A stretch of DNA of 64,000 bases from Gnetum montanum. Taxonomy: Eukaryota > Streptophyta > Gnetopsida > Gnetales > Gnetaceae. A program made the translations under genes and the position numbers. Under the pieces are notes generated by a model, which was not told the DNA's origin, did not search any database, and saw only the letters and a list, made by a program, of their open reading frames with translations. The stretch covers positions 346,649 to 410,648 of the forward strand of contig MNCI01026912.1 in NCBI GenBank assembly GCA_015680685.1. Reading direction: 5' to 3'. How positions within the stretch are numbered: position 1 is the first letter of the stretch; each line of letters begins with the position of its first letter. This document shows, one piece after another, positions 1-9,290 of the stretch.

Positions 1-729
1 CCACCCTTAGACTAGAGGCACCCTTCATATTTTTCGAATCCAAATGCTTATCATGTTCAGCATCCTATTTCTCGATTCAGGCCACCATACTCTATCTCAC
101 CACAATACCATCAGCCCATACCTCCAACACAACCACCACCTTGCACACCTTTCATTTCTCCTAACTTTCAACATTCTCATCCTTTCCCTCCTTCCACAAT
201 GCCACCAACTGTTCCTAAGGTGTTTGTACCACCACAACCCATGAACAACACTTGTGCTACTGCTACTAACAGCAGTGAAGAGCCTCCTCAACATCAAAGG
301 CGTCCTTTCTTTAAACTCGGTCGTAGGAAGGGACAACATAAGTCTGAGGCCACTGCATCTTCCAACCCAGCACAAGTCCAACAATGTGATGCACCCTTAC
401 CTTCGAACCCAACGCCTCATGTAACTTCATCAGGGCCACCAACTTACACTCCAACAACTATAAGGCCCAATGAACACCACCATGGGAGGCATTAGCCCAA
501 TCCTTACATACCATCTAATGGTCCTAAACATCATAGTGGGTCAACTCGTTATCCGGGAACTACATCGTATGAAGTGCCCCATTATGTTTATTATAAAGTG
601 TGTGAACCCCGAGGGGATAAGTATGAACCAGCTTCAATACTTCCAATATGCAAGGATCCTCGTTTTCCATTTGTTAATCCTAGCCATACTCAACCGATTA
701 GTTATGGGGGATATCCCCCATTCCAATAA
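1..729 (+). pseudogene. A1 ORF1 (Gag-like), C-terminal part
   Basis: This is the 3' part of the Gag-like ORF1. It corresponds to the proline/serine/histidine-rich tail that follows the zinc knuckle in A2 and A3. It keeps the basic block around PQHQRRPFFK and the conserved end (CKDPR, then SYGGYPPF) before a TAA at 727-729. A stop at about 493 splits the frame. The same C-terminal motif (INPxHPQxFSYGGYPPF) ends ORF1 in A2, A3 and B, which suggests past selection on the protein tail. Function of the tail is unknown; Gag tails often bind nucleic acid. Confidence 0.7.
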
Positions 730-810
730 CAAGCAGGATTAATAAATATTTTTAATTTTCTTTAATTTTACAACTTTTTTGTTTTTCAGTTTTTCATTTT
801 TCAACTTTTT

Positions 811-1381
811 NNNNNNNNNNNNNNNNNNNNNNNNNNNNNNNNNNNNNNNNNNNNNNNNNNNNNNNNNNNNNNNNNNNNNNNNNNNNNNNNNNNNNNNNNN
901 NNNNNNNNNNNNNNNNNNNNNNNNNNNNNNNNNNNNNNNNNNNNNNNNNNNNNNNNNNNNNNNNNNNNNNNNNNNNNNNNNNNNNNNNNNNNNNNNNNNN
1001 NNNNNNNNNNNNNNNNNNNNNNNNNNNNNNNNNNNNNNNNNNNNNNNNNNNNNNNNNNNNNNNNNNNNNNNNNNNNNNNNNNNNNNNNNNNNNNNNNNNN
1101 NNNNNNNNNNNNNNNNNNNNNNNNNNNNNNNNNNNNNNNNNNNNNNNNNNNNNNNNNNNNNNNNNNNNNNNNNNNNNNNNNNNNNNNNNNNNNNNNNNNN
1201 NNNNNNNNNNNNNNNNNNNNNNNNNNNNNNNNNNNNNNNNNNNNNNNNNNNNNNNNNNNNNNNNNNNNNNNNNNNNNNNNNNNNNNNNNNNNNNNNNNNN
1301 NNNNNNNNNNNNNNNNNNNNNNNNNNNNNNNNNNNNNNNNNNNNNNNNNNNNNNNNNNNNNNNNNNNNNNNNNNNNNNNNN
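811..1381. other. Assembly gap (N run) in A1
   Basis: 571 Ns in the inter-ORF region; A3 has about 0.9 kb at this place. Any open frame crossing it is meaningless. Confidence 0.99.
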
Positions 1382-1411
1382 TGTGTGTTTTGTGGAGTTA
1401 GTGCAGATTAC

Positions 1412-1505
1412 ATTTAACCCTTCTAGTGCCCACAGACACTTTAAGTGTGATTACACAAGGGCATAATAGGTTGAAACCTGCTTTGGGGAGGACCCACTTG
1501 TGTAA
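1412..1505 (+). other. Conserved structured RNA candidate (A1 copy)
   Basis: A hairpin ACACTTTAAGTGT (1436-1448) is followed by a 9-bp stem, TTACACAAG (1451-1459) with CTTGTGTAA (1497-1505). That stem encloses a small hairpin AGGT-TGAA-ACCT and an invariant CTTTGGGGAG segment. Homologous copies lie in C, A2, A3 and B, with base changes that keep pairing. Role unknown. It could act in the transcript (packaging, translation, 3'-end formation) or be a DNA-level inverted repeat. Confidence 0.65.
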
Positions 1506-1820
1506 TTTTGTTGTAATCTTCATTAATTCTCAAGCTAGAACACACAATTTCTTACCCTCAGCTTCATTTTTCATAATTTTCTTTCCCTATTATTATCCCT
1601 CAAAATTTTAAACGTTCCAATGTACCATTACATTCCCTTTTCTTCATAATCTACAAATTTTTAATTGTTAAATTCACATCAATATCGTTCAAAGTGCCTC
1701 TTGAATTCATGTAATTGCCCTTGCATATATTCATTCTTGTCAATGTCCTCGTTTTACACAAATAATTTCAAGAAAATCCTTAAAAATTCGGTCTTTTTCA
1801 TGTGTCTCACCTTAGTTGGG

Positions 1821-1900
1821 ACGAGATATCGCGTACGCGATATCGCATCCCACGTGATATCGCGTACGCGATATCGCGTCCTATTTTCCAATAAATAGGA
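1821..1900 (+). promoter_or_regulatory. A1 internal promoter-like block with two perfect palindromes
   Basis: Two copies of the perfect 20-bp palindrome GATATCGCGTACGCGATATC lie at 1825-1844 and 1856-1875. A TATA-like AATAAATAG follows at about 1890-1898. The same palindrome lies just upstream of the TATA box in the U3 of A-type LTRs. The block is about 470 bp upstream of the ORF2 start, so it may drive a separate ORF2 transcript. That role is inferred. Confidence 0.6.
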
Positions 1901-2070
1901 ACTCCCACCGCAACACTTAGCATCATTTGGCCATTTACACGGGGGGAATTTTTGAATTTTTTCTCTGCGACTTACGCTTGCGTGACCCTTGCTTTTTCAC
2001 TTATATCTCGCGCGCTGGTACTCCGATTTTAATTCCGTTTGAACCTGCTTGAACCCGGAGTGTTCAATTT

Positions 2071-2084
2071 AGTCGTGGGGGAGA
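2071..2084 (+). other. Internal polypurine-tract-like site (A1)
   Basis: AGTCGTGGGGGAGA closely resembles the polypurine tract before the 3' LTR (GTCGTGGGGGTA at 5177-5188). Equivalent sites occur in A3, B and, degraded, C. It could be a second plus-strand primer like a central PPT, or a relic of an LTR junction. Confidence 0.5.
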
Positions 2085-2369
2085 GACACTTGCCGAAAAG
2101 TGCCTAACTTTTTTGAAATTTCTCATCGCCCAAGGACATCAATTAGGGTAATTAATACTAACACTTAGAAAACAAATTGTGCCAAAAATCATATGACCTT
2201 AAGTATACCAGGAGATTAAAATGAAAATCCACCTAAGTCATAGGACCCATCATCATACTTTTCGGGCACGATCACACGGTAACATAAGATCTTCAATTAA
2301 AGGAATTTAGTAAGGTATAACTTGGATTTGAAAAACAACCTTACTAACGTTTGGCCCATGTGATTGCAG

Positions 2370-5017
2370 ATGGCCTTGAAACGTTCATAGCAGGAGGGTC
2401 CTACCCAAGGTGGAGCGAAACAACCTCGAAGAGGTAGAAGGTAAGGTCCTGTCAGATAACATACCGAATAGGAGGTACACTCATTCAGTATCCATCAAGA
2501 AGAACCTCCTACCAGAAAATCCAAGCAGGCGAAATGAGGAGCTACTGCACCTGAACAGGGACAACAACTCACGTTGCCCCCGGAATGTGTTCAGGTTATC
2601 CATACGAAGTCCACAATTGCTTCGGTGATTGTGGAACTCAACTTCGAATCTTTTGCAGAGTTCACTTCTGAGGCTATTAGGGATCATCTTAAAGGGTCTC
2701 CCTTATGGCCTGTTCTCTCTGAGTGTGGTGCCTGGTACTTAGGTGAAACGTACCTATTCTGGCACAATAAGGAGCAAGGCACCATGGTTAACATCGGTGG
2801 TGTGACAGTAGATTTTTCTGCACAGGCAATTTCAGAAGTGTTAAACCTTCCGAATTTAGGCCCCCATGTTGCTCAGTTATCCACCCGATCAGACCCTAAT
2901 GTGCGAAAGGATTGGCTAGAAAATGCTTATGGCAGAGATAAAGCNCGTCAGGGAAGATGGCACTCCCTTTTTCCTACCTTATCAGAAAACTGTGCCGTCG
3001 GGCTGGTATTCGGGGATATACAAATGACATCCTCCGAAAGGCACAAAATGCTTCTTATGTTGAATTATTAAAGGCACTAGCTCCAAGAAAGAGTACTGGC
3101 GAAGAGTTGGGACTAGATGAAGAAGATGAAGAACAGATGGCTGGATCCCCTGCAACTCAGCTTGTAGGACCCAGTCAACCTCCAGCCACAGGTCCGAGCC
3201 AACAACAAGAAGCAGGACCCAGCATAGGCCAGGATCAGCCGTCGCTGCAAGACTATAGACCGTCGATGAGCCATCTGAGGGCCATCGCCGAGACGGTTAG
3301 TCGGGGAAGTCGTGATGACGCCAATCTCTTCCACGTCATCGATGATGCNCGGGGAAGTCGTGATGACGCTAATCTCTTCCACGTCATTGATGATGCCAAC
3401 CAGCCTACGATTTTAGTAGATCGCACACGGGGTGAGTTATCAATGCAAACAGGAGGAGGGGAAAGCAGATGGTCACAATAGATCTCTGGACACGCGGCAT
3501 CTTTTCAAGTGCAGTTAGAGACTGGTGAAGGGGCCACTGTGGTGGTCATGCAACGCCAAGATGCCATGGGAGTTGTTGAAGTGGTCACTAACCACATCAA
3601 AGAGTCTTTCAATGTACCTGTTGTGCCACCGACAGATCTTTTAGGAGCATGGGATGCTCAAACTATTACCGACACCTCAATGACTCCTGCGGAACATGAG
3701 GATGTATTGGACAGATTACTTCAAACAGGACAAGTTTTGACGTCCCTGTTTGACATCCCCCAGGATGTAATGGCAATTCAGTCAGACCTCATTTCCACAA
3801 AGGGGAAGTTGGTCCTATCCAAAGTAAGGGCAGAGCATGCTGAAGCTGAAGTGCAGAAACTACAAGAGTAGCTCATAGCCTTACAAGCAGCACAACGGGA
3901 TCCTTTGTGATTTGTTCCTGCAGACCAGCTAGAAAATTTTAGAACTAAGCAACTAACAAAACTAATTGCAGAAAATAAGAAGGTGGTAGAAGAAAAGGAG
4001 ACGGCCACTTGGGATGCCTCCGCAGCAAAGGTGCAAACTCATGCGCATCTTAAGGCAATCAAGGCCTTACAAGAAGAGAATAAGCAGTTGGTTGCTGATA
4101 ATCTTCGGTTGACTTCTGTGGAGAAACAAAAGAATGTTCTCAATGAATATTTTCATCAATTGTGAGAACAGTTCATTCGGGTCAACCGAGATGTAAGCCG
4201 TTTAGCCAGAGAAAATCGAACCCTCTCAATGGAGGAGGTACGCGCTATTCGACAAAAATTAGCCATCGAGATTAGTGCGTGGCAGAATGAGGCTAAATGA
4301 CACGAGAAGCTGAAGGAGCATTTTCGTAATCAAGTGGGGATGTATAAACAATTCCTAGAAAAGGAGATCCATATGGCCAAAGCTCAAATCAACAACATCA
4401 GTGCTTAGCACACTGATTGGGGGGCCATATTGGACACTTATGCCTACGCCCACCAAGCGGAAATTAAGAACCGGGACCTGCAGATCCAAGACTTAACTGA
4501 ATACATGGAGTTGGCAAACCTTGGATATGCCAACTTGTCTATGTTAACAGCAGGGTGCCCGAGGTTAGAGCTCGAGCAGCAGGTAGCTTCCACCCACATC
4601 AAATATGAAGCAGAATTTGAAGAGCGAAAGAAGTTGGCTGAAAAATTAGATGTCGCAAATTCTGAACTTGCGGTGGTAAAAGAAAGCTACCAAGGATAGA
4701 AAGATGTGGCAACTAACTTGGCTCGATGGCTAATAGAGCTTCATGAATACAAAGACAAAGCCAGAGCCTATGAAGAGGAACGACGGGTGTTCGCAACATG
4801 GTACGTCAAAGCTAATCAAATATTTCCGCAACTACCCTGTCCGTGGGAAGTGCCGACTCCATCAAACATCGGAGCATCAGCATGGACAGCACAAGACCCC
4901 TAGACCGAAGAGGAGAAGCTCTAGGCTATTCTTCAGTGTCATCAACCTTCAAAGCTCGGAGCACGTGACAAAGGAAAAGCACCCATGGAGGAGCCACCGC
5001 CACTAGGAACTACATGA
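2370..5017 (+). pseudogene. A1 ORF2: plant-transposon-protein-like domain plus coiled coil
   Basis: The start ATG at 2370 matches the MAPKRG-type start of ORF2 in A2, A3 and B. The N-terminal third has a globular domain (WYLGETYLFWHN, GGVTVDFSAQAISEVLNLP) resembling the 'putative plant transposon protein' family. A proline/glutamine-rich linker and then a long, charged coiled-coil region follow. The protein ends KGKAPMEEPPPPGTT-like with TGA at 5015-5017. Full ORF2 in A3 and B is 922 and 914 codons. This copy has stops, about 190 bp missing at the single N at 2945, and a short duplication at the N at 3348. Function unknown. Confidence 0.7.
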
Positions 5018-5176
5018 GTTCCACATTTTTGTAGTTGTAGTATTTTTTCTATGTGTTGTGTCTTCCCACATTGCGGCATTAGTCCATTTCTTTTTCTAGT
5101 TAATAATCCCATACCTATCCACTGTGTAATCACTGAAGCTTATTCTCCTTGTAACTCGAGGACGAGTTTTTACTCA

Positions 5177-5188
5177 GTCGTGGGGGTA
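5177..5188 (+). other. A1 polypurine tract
   Basis: GTCGTGGGGGTA lies directly before the 3' LTR start TGATGAG. It is the plus-strand primer for reverse transcription and fixes the LTR boundary. The sequence CTCGAGGACGAGTTTT before it is shared with A2. Confidence 0.8.
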
Positions 5189-5346
5189 TGATGAGACGTG
5201 ATTCGCAGCCGCGATATCGCGTACGCAATATTGCAGTCCGCCACCATATCTATAAATAAGACGCAGCTCTCCCTTGTTTGGGATCCCAATTTAAAGTAGC
5301 GAAGCTCTGGCAGTTTGATCCCTCTAGAGTTAGATTTTTTCCCGTG
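5189..5346 (+). repeat. A1 3' LTR, truncated
   Basis: It starts TGATGAGACG and carries one palindrome unit (5211-5234) partly decayed at CpG sites, followed by a TATA box (TATAAATA, 5251-5258). It ends at about 5346 after CCCGTGT, well short of the 740-870 bp seen in A2. From there the sequence matches C's LTR. The joint sits near a shared GTGT, consistent with a deletion or LTR-LTR recombination. Confidence 0.75.
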
Positions 5347-5682
5347 TCTGGATATGTAAAACAAGGCAAGAATGGATACTTATCACCATAGGCTAGAATA
5401 GATTTACAGTTCTATCATACTTAGAGTTAGAATTTATACTTACTTTTTACTATAATCACACTTAATACAATTAAAGTCAAACAACATTAACAAATCATAT
5501 ATCTTACTTGGAGTTAAATCCTACATCTTGAAATTTTCTAACTCTTCGTAAGAAGAAAACACTCATGAACTAAACATTGACTACTAGCATACTTAGATTG
5601 GCCATCCACAAATTACAATCAAGTCACATGTGAATACTCATGACTTAGATGGTTGAGTTTCAAAATACCTAACTACTCATCA
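5347..5682 (+). repeat. C 5' LTR remnant
   Basis: It matches the 3' LTR of C from GGATACTTATCACCATAGG onward (compare 14965-15198 and 21703-21784) and ends CTCATCA like the other LTRs here. The U3 part with promoter is missing. Confidence 0.75.
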
Positions 5683-5701
5683 TTGTTGTTGTTGCCAAGG
5701 A
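5683..5701 (+). other. C primer binding site, decayed
   Basis: TTGTTGTTGTTGCCAAGGA lies directly after the LTR end. It aligns with the TTGGCACCGTTGCCAGGGA-type site of A and B, which fits the plant tRNA-Asp primer used by Athila elements. Several positions have drifted. Confidence 0.5.
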
Positions 5702-6136
5702 TGTGCCAACATTTGCTAAGTAGTTGATTTTAAAAAGTTTGTTGTATTAAGTGTTGCAAAGTATATCCATCACACTTAAAAATAATTTTTTAAAAGTACA
5801 CACTTAAATCATCAAGCACTTAAGATGGCTTCCACTACTAGCTACTACTGAATTTAATAAAAATCATGGAATGCATTGATGCAAACTAGAATCTCCTACA
5901 CTCACACTAAACCATACTATCCTAACTTCACATTTGTTTTTCACTAGGATGAATAGCTTAGATGGAGATATTTACATGGTAACATTATCTTGCCTCTAAA
6001 ATTTTCTACACTATCAATGCTTCAAGTAATGCTTATGAGGTCAAATCTTGATCATGTGCAAGAAGGTTACCACATCACAAAATACATGACCAGGCCATAC
6101 TAACCAATAGAGGCTCAAGTAAGAAGGGATGCAATC

Positions 6137-9100
6137 ATGGAGACAAGACATGAGCATGACAAGGGAAAGAAAGTACCTCAAATAGTTATCCTAGAAGAAA
6201 AAGAAGATATATTTCAAATAGAGAAATGTTACCATGCTCATGGATCTCATTCTCAAACACTAATTATTCATATTGAGGATCCCGTCAAGATAAAATTGCA
6301 TTTAGCTCTTGCAGAAACATACAAAGGAGATAAGAAAAACTCTAAAACTAGGAGGAACTCAAGGCCTTAGACCTCCACTGAATCAAAAAGAGATGAATCA
6401 ATAATTCACAGAAGGAGAACCAGTCAGCACCATTCTCCAACTCATTCCTCTTCTTCCTCACACTCATCAATGGATTCTAATAAGAGAGAACAAAGACTGA
6501 GGGACCATAATGGGGAAAGACAAAGAGATCATGAGAGATATGCATATCAAAGAAGACATCCTCATGAAGAACAAGATAACCATGAAAGAAGAAGAGAAAG
6601 GATCAAATGTGAAGAGAGAGAACATCATGAGCATTAATGGGATCATAACTACAATAGAGCTTATGAAACCAAAGACTACAAAGAACCCCTATTAGCCACT
6701 TGAAATATGATTAATTTGAAGGAAACCATTAATATTCCTACTAGGCATATAAGGGATAGTCACATCAAGCAACTAGACATGAATAATATACCCAAATTCA
6801 AAGGCCGATATAATGCATATCCACAACATCATCTTCAAGCCTTCCACAATGCTTGTGCCCTACAAACTATTGAAAATTATTGGTAGAAATTAAAGTTTTT
6901 TCCTATAACACTCATAAATGAAGTAGAGGGCTTGTACAAATACTTAGAACTAAAATTAATTTGAAGATGGAGTACCATGCTAGATCTCTTTAACGACAAG
7001 TATCAAACCTATTCTAGAGTGTCTAACTTGAGAAAACAGATCCAAAGATGAAAACAAGGAATACATAAATCACTTGATGTCGCAATGGATAGGTATTATT
7101 CCTTACTACATAGGTGCCCATGCCATAGATTTTTTCAAAGGGAACAACTATGATACATCATTGATGAGATAAGAAATAAGATAAGAAAAACCCTTGGGAT
7201 ATATGCCCAAGGTAGGTTATCCGAAATGATTGCTCATTGTATTCAAAAACTCATTGACCTAGTGGCAAAAGAAGAAGGTGAGTTAAGTTAAATAGAATTA
7301 GCTAAAGAATACAATAGAGATCTCACAATTAGGAAAAGGGATGTGAGAATATTCAAATCATAAGAAGAAGAAACTTTGAAAGACATGATCCAACAAAAGA
7401 TTCTACCAATCTAGAATTCGATCAATGACATCACAACAAGCTAGATAAAATGTGGAATTTTGTAGATGAGAAATTTGTTGTAGCATTGAAGATAGTAGAT
7501 GAAAAAATGGAACAACTCCTATACTGAAGCAAGGAAAACAAGAAAAGAAGAGACAATGGGCAAGAGAACTATAAGAACAAAAGAAAAGTTATTGCAATAG
7601 AAGAATTAATGAACTCCAATTTAGAAGATGGTGAAGGATGAAAAGTGTGCCATTATAAAAATCCTAATAGATGTTGCCCTATTATAGCCCACTTACAAGA
7701 TTTCGGGGCACATGTACTTAACCAAAAATTTGTCAAGAAACAAATGCCCAAACAACATCTTATCCACATGGTAACTTCTAATGGCCATACCAACAAACAT
7801 ACTATTCAAGCAGGGCTTATCCTTAACCATAAGAGCAATACCAATAGCAATGGAAACAACCACAAGCATGAGGAATGACACCACCAAAACAACATCATCC
7901 ATATAGGCAACCTGATCCCTATGGATACTATGTTCAATGTTTAATCTCTCTTGGGAACACTTCAATCCATACCTCTTCATCCTATTATCCACCAGAATAC
8001 TATAGATCCACTACCTCATGGATGGATCTAGATTCTTACACTTCCCAACTAGTAGTTGGTCCTTCACTTTAAGTTCCTAACCCCTTATTGTCGGTACCAC
8101 CACTAGTCATGCAAGGAGAATTGCTAACGTAACCTTAACAAAAAAGTACTACTAGGGTAATGAGTATACAGAGAAAGGATCATAGCAATAATACTACATG
8201 TAAATCTAGGAAACATCCTTTTTTCAAGATAAGTTAAGAAAAGGTTGATAGAGCTAGAACTTCATCCAATCATGTTCCTCCTATGACAGATCCTCCTACA
8301 AACACCATGCTTCTATAATAATAAAATTAAAAGATTACAAATATCATCCTAACTGATACAGTATTAGATTGGATAAAGGTAGGATATCTCCCCAATAAAA
8401 GAATAGATCTAGAAATCCTCTAATTTATTTGCAAATTGCTAAAAATTCACCATGCAAAGCTCTACTAGAATCAAGTTTTGGAGTTAACTTGATATCTCAA
8501 GAAACATACAAGGCATAGAATCTACCACCATTAAAGAAGTGCAACATAANGACATACAAGGCATAGAATCTACCACCATTAAAGAAGTGCAACATAAGAT
8601 TAGAGATTGCAGATCAATCACTTACCATTCCTTTGGAATAGATAGAAGATGTGGTGACCACTCTCAATGGGTGGTCTTATCTAGTAGATTTTCTTATGAT
8701 CGATGTGAAAAATGGTAACAATAACCTTCCTATAATTATGGGGAGAGCATGGCTTAGAACAATTGATGCTAAGCTAGGAATGAGAGACTTATCCTTGGAA
8801 ATTTTCAAGAAATATGAGCACAAAGTGATACAGATGCACATAATTACATGCATTACTTACGATACAAAAGGGTGCAGTTGTAGACTAAAAGTTTAGAATG
8901 TCAACACAATTATTACACCAATCCACAACAAATGTAAAAAATAAGTGTATGTGCAAAAATAAAAAATGGCCACTAAACCAAAAGACACCCAGTGGTTAAG
9001 AAATAAGAACATGAAATTGTCTAGAACATGCATGAAACATCTAATTCACTTATCAAATCCTACTGGAACAAAATGATCCAAATTAAGAACTCACAAAAGG

Positions 9101-9290
9101 ATATCCTAAACCATGATTATACATCAAAAACAAGTAGTAGACATGAAGATTTAAAACATAAAATTAAAAATAAAGAAGAAAACATAGTTGGATCTTCTAA
9201 AATGGAAAGGCCATCTAGTCCAACAAAATATGTATCTTCAAAAGATCAAAACTTGATTATCATAAATATCACATGGGATAATAAATGAAA
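6137..9290 (+). pseudogene. C ORF1: Gag plus retropepsin-like relic
   Basis: A serine/arginine-rich N-terminal part (6137-6650) precedes the Gag core at about 6720-7290 (HIKQLDMNNIPKFKG, YQTYSRVSNLRKQIQ, then TLGIYAQGRLSEM). A degraded zinc-knuckle region (VCHYKNPNRCCPII) follows near 7650. At about 8430-8860 there is a retropepsin-like stretch: ALLESSFGVNLIS where active proteases have D-T/S-G-A, then LEIADQSLTIPLE, IEDVVTTLNGW, VDFLMIDV and LPIIMGRAWL. The loss of the catalytic Asp and many stops show it is dead. A, B and A3 lack the protease region. A 48-bp duplication around a single N (8549) is probably an assembly error. Confidence 0.7.

Larger units (their letters stand above)
730..2369 (+). 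other. A1 inter-ORF non-coding region (with N gap 811-1381)
   Basis: No credible gene lies between ORF1 and ORF2. A T-rich stretch follows ORF1 and then a 571-base N run (811-1381). The remainder aligns with the same region of A2, A3, B and C. It holds the structured RNA candidate, an internal promoter-like block and a polypurine tract, listed separately. Conservation of about 2 kb of non-coding DNA between different families is unusual for decaying LTR elements. Confidence 0.8.
1..5346 (+). mobile_element. Element A1: Athila-like, pol-less LTR retrotransposon (5' part outside window)
   Basis: This is the 3' part of a non-autonomous Ty3/gypsy-type element. It enters the window inside ORF1 and continues through the intergenic block, ORF2, the polypurine tract and a truncated 3' LTR. 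The same order of parts occurs in A2, A3, B and C, which is how its limits were set. No reverse transcriptase, RNase H or integrase lies between the two ORFs. Its 3' LTR stops after about 158 bp and joins a piece of element C's LTR, so no target duplication can be checked. Two single-N joints (2945 and 3348) and one long N run interrupt it. Confidence 0.85.

Noticed and set aside
97-384. Minus-strand open frame in A1
   Set aside because: It is the reverse of the proline/histidine-rich Gag tail; the same shadow occurs at 17583-17801.
779-1417. Long open frames made of unknown residues
   Set aside because: They only read through N runs (also at 19384-20217, 31698-32251, 49526-50071 and 63156-63579). 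No sequence supports them.
1825-1875. Palindrome pair as an IS terminus, CRISPR repeat or MITE
   Set aside because: Units sit upstream of TATA boxes inside LTR elements, have no target duplications of their own and no spacers of CRISPR type.
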